A DNA stretch of 64,000 bases from NCBI RefSeq assembly GCF_032854445.1, contig NC_088295.1, positions 75,670,028 through 75,734,027 on the forward strand, read 5' to 3'. The notes under the pieces are model-generated. The model ran no database searches. It worked only from the letters and a program-made list of their open reading frames with translations, and was not told where the DNA came from. This document shows, piece by piece, positions 61,690 to 64,000 of the stretch. This DNA comes from Liolophura sinensis. Its lineage: Eukaryota > Mollusca > Polyplacophora > Chitonida > Chitonidae. The position numbers and the translations under genes were made by a program. The first letter of the stretch is position 1. Each line of letters begins with the position of its first letter.

Positions 61690-61915
61690 TGTGATAACAA
61701 ATCAGATTTTTGAGTATTTCTAAACCAGTGACGTCTAATAGATTGTCATTAACATCGCTGCATATTCTTGTACCCAATGTTGTATAAGTTGTTTTAGGAA
61801 ATTATATGAACAGTTAGAATAAATGACCGGGTGTCATCTGTAATGTGGGTGACCATTTGCTAACTATCACACTGTCGTCGCAGCTCTGGTTTTACTAGTA
61901 GTTTTATTTTATAAA
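61690..61915 (-). repeat. Dispersed repeat family 2, long minus copy
   Basis: TCTAAACCAGTGACGTCTAA, TATATGAACAGTTAGAATAA, GTGACCATTTGCTAACTATC and CTCTGGTTTTACTAGTAG. It lies in the first coding intron of the second peptide gene. Confidence 0.7.
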
Positions 61916-62020
61916 TGTGACAATTCATAGGTTAAAAAGATGAAAAACGTGAACAAACGCTGATGTTTCTGTGTGGTGTTACTACTCTAATCAATCAAAC
62001 ATACATTTATAAGCTCTGCA

Positions 62021-62200
62021 CCATGTATTTATTTATTTATTTTATTGTTTTTTTCGCCGTACTCAAGAATATTTGACTTATACAACGGCGACCAGCATTA
62101 TGGTGGAAGGAAACCGGGTAGAGCTCAGGAAAAACCCACGACCATTCGTAGATTCCTGCAAGACGTTCCCACGCACGCTCCATGCATTTCATTGAAGCTG
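62021..62200 (-). repeat. SINE (family 1), about 170 bp
   Basis: TTCGCCGTACTCAAGAATAT, ACGGCGACCAGCATTATGG and AAAACCCACGACCATTCG follow the family closely up to the head, which is lost. It lies in the first coding intron of the second secreted peptide gene, on the same strand. Confidence 0.82.
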
Positions 62201-62850
62201 TTATGTCGTGGTGTTTTACCTTTTGAGCGAGTGAGAAACAGCCCGGCGTCTGACAGATCGCTTCCAACCTTGTATTTGCTTACAGTAACAGCTTTGTGGA
62301 CTCATATATCTGAGGAAGAAAACACCATAATGATAATCAAACAACTAGCGGCCAAGTAGATTAAGCCACGAACGTCTCTAATGTTAAAATTCACCTTCAT
62401 GTTCACTTGGGAATTTGAATTCCAATATCATCTCTTTGAAGCAAAGGCCTTCACACTAGACGTGCCACAGAGCATTCTGATTCCACAGAAAACATGGACA
62501 ATAACATTAAAAGCTTAAAATTGGCGAGTTTGAGCGCTCATAAGCAGCTTTGGCGCTTTAAAACTTTAGTAATTCGATACCAGTTTTTGGTTGACAGGTT
62601 ACGTTACAGCGTGGGAACATAATCTTGTTTGAAGGTCAAGTGATAATTTCAATGACTAATAATGTAATAGCCGTTGTCAATCGTCCATTTCATGAACCGA
62701 TCTGAAAAAATATATGTTAAAACTGTTATTGTTAAATAACTGACATGTTAAATTTCCTTCTAATCCGTGTCTTCTATAACACAATAGGCCTACCTAGGCA
62801 GTCAACGTTTGACAATGTTTGTGCTAGCGCTGGTTTCACGTTTATCTCAC

Positions 62851-62939
62851 CTGCACAGCCATTTGCAGTCCACTATCGCCGTTTTGTCAGAGCCAACAGC
62901 GGTCAGGAGAATAAACGTCATTAGCAGAATTGTCCCCAT
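62851..62939 (-). CDS. Exon 1 (signal peptide exon) of a second small secreted cysteine-rich peptide gene
   Basis: ATG at 62939-62937, preceded by ACA as in the 56-kb gene. A 3' splice site (TTTTTGGTTGTAG, AG at 62955-62954) lies 14 nt upstream of ATG, so again the 5'UTR is split. Twenty-nine codons follow: a hydrophobic Ile/Leu/Met/Thr signal peptide with probable cleavage after Gly16, a short Ser-Asp-Lys region, and Cys25-x3-Cys29. The exon ends directly after Cys29 with two bases (AG) and the donor GTGAGA, so the intron is phase 2. Start context, exon layout, Cys-x3-Cys and intron phase all match the gene at 53349-56013, and in both genes the residue after the first Cys is Lys. I infer common ancestry, not a known family. 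Confidence 0.62.
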
Positions 62940-62953
62940 TGTCTTAATACTTT

Positions 62954-64000
62954 CTACAACCAAAAATATTTCCAAATGTCAACCAAGACACCGAGCCCGA
63001 CTTTTGTATTGAGTACACATTTTTCCTTTGTTTACAAATTTCTTCACTTGCATACTTTTTCAATTCTGTAACTTCAATTGTTATTGAAAATGTTAAATTT
63101 AATAAATGTATATACAGTTTGCATGCATATTTAACCTTTTTTGCATGCATAATTTTTCAGTTTTACTTTTTTCGTCAACTCAATTAATTGTATTTTAGGC
63201 ATTTAATATAATTAAAGAGAAATTCATCAGTCGTGAAACGTGCGTGTGTGCGAGATGAAACCTATAGATATCAACCCAACGACAGACAATGTGTACGATC
63301 TGAAATAGAGTGATATACACATTCTAAGATGACTTCAACATCAAGTTTTCAAACCAGACTGCTCTCATAAACATGAAAATATAACGCTCATATTTAAATA
63401 AATAAGAGCAATACAAGTAATAATTTAACATGTGGTTTAAACATTATTTCGTGGACTAAAATTGCAAAGTCGAGGACGGCATGTTACGGAAGATGGAAGC
63501 GTTCAGGTAAAGATAAAGTGTACAAAAGTTGCAATCTGCGTCAGCATGACGAGTCAATGCGTACACAGCTGAGACAAGTATTAAACCAAAAGGTTGTCTG
63601 AACATCGCGCTTTGCTCGTGGGTACGATGTCTCGGTTCTACGATCTCCCAGAAAGCTTTCAGATTGTAAGAGAACCCCGTGGTCTATATGGGGCATCAAG
63701 TCTGAGGTACATAAACCAATTAGACCAGACTTTCTAGTTTTTCTCTGCAAGAGATCTGGGAATCAGTAAAGGAAGCTGAGCAGAGAAATTAGTGGCCATC
63801 TCCCATTTTAGAGGGTATTGATCCAAATCGCTGACAGTCTACAACGTCGGAATCTGATTGTTCGCCCAGGGAATCCTAGTCAGCACAAAGACGCCGTATG
63901 CTTGCAAAGGAGGGGTAGTTTTATTAGCATGGAAACTTCTGTGACAGCTGAATTCCCAATTACCTGGAATTACCTTTGATGTTAACGCGCAATTCAAAAG
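62954..64000. other. Upstream flank of the second secreted peptide gene
   Basis: Should contain the non-coding 5' exon and promoter implied by the 3' splice site at 62955-62954, but I cannot place them. No repeat recognised. Confidence 0.4.

Noticed and set aside
62037-62267. 76-aa minus ORF and overlapping 104-aa plus ORF
   Set aside because: Both are translations of a SINE copy.

Overview
The window is AT-rich, intron- and repeat-dominated animal DNA. It is most likely from a mollusc (bivalve or gastropod). The main clue is many copies of a tRNA-headed SINE with an AAAT tail; from memory, elements of this kind are very common in molluscan genomes. Other animal-type features are microsatellites, coding minisatellites, decayed LINE and transposase fragments, and splice-site-flanked exons with no long open frames. 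I see no operon structure, no rRNA gene, no intact tRNA gene and no CRISPR array. Most of the sequence is intergenic or intronic, and almost all short ORFs look like chance.

Region by region. 0-15 kb: SINE remnants, a pair of CRE-like palindromes at 217-264, and otherwise featureless DNA. 15-25 kb: more SINE copies, a possible exon at 16.2-16.4 kb (minus), a CpG-rich patch with three dyads at 20.6-20.8 kb, a transposase-like relic at 23.5 kb, and the rearranged tail of a LINE at 24.7-25.5 kb. 26-34 kb: a 162-bp inverted repeat pair (26.2 and 28.3 kb), a 20-bp minisatellite running into (TA)n(TG)n, three dispersed repeat families, and a good isolated exon at 31.93-32.11 kb (minus). 39-45 kb: a 39-bp minisatellite that stays open in several frames, and a degenerate 53-bp satellite. 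48.7-56.8 kb: a large near-perfect segmental duplication. 53.3-63 kb: two small secreted cysteine-rich peptide genes on the minus strand.

The most interesting content is at the right end. Two multi-exon genes can be reconstructed on the minus strand by matching splice sites and phases. One covers 56013-53349 and encodes 97 aa; the other covers 62939-60937 and encodes 68-89 aa. Both have a 3' splice site a few bases upstream of ATG, a first coding exon with a signal peptide ending in Cys-x3-Cys, and a phase-2 intron directly after that second Cys. The rest of each protein differs. They look like diverged members of a clustered family of secreted peptides that I do not recognise.

The 97-aa gene sits in a rearranged tandem duplication with order A-B-A'-C-B'. 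A/A' (2120 bp) and B/B' (644 bp) show no differences where I compared them. The first unit lacks segment C (about 2.5 kb), which carries the signal-peptide exon. The duplicate is therefore a decapitated gene copy keeping only the last exon. The junctions carry 2 bp of microhomology and a 2-bp filler. A very recent duplication and a haplotype or assembly artefact both remain possible.
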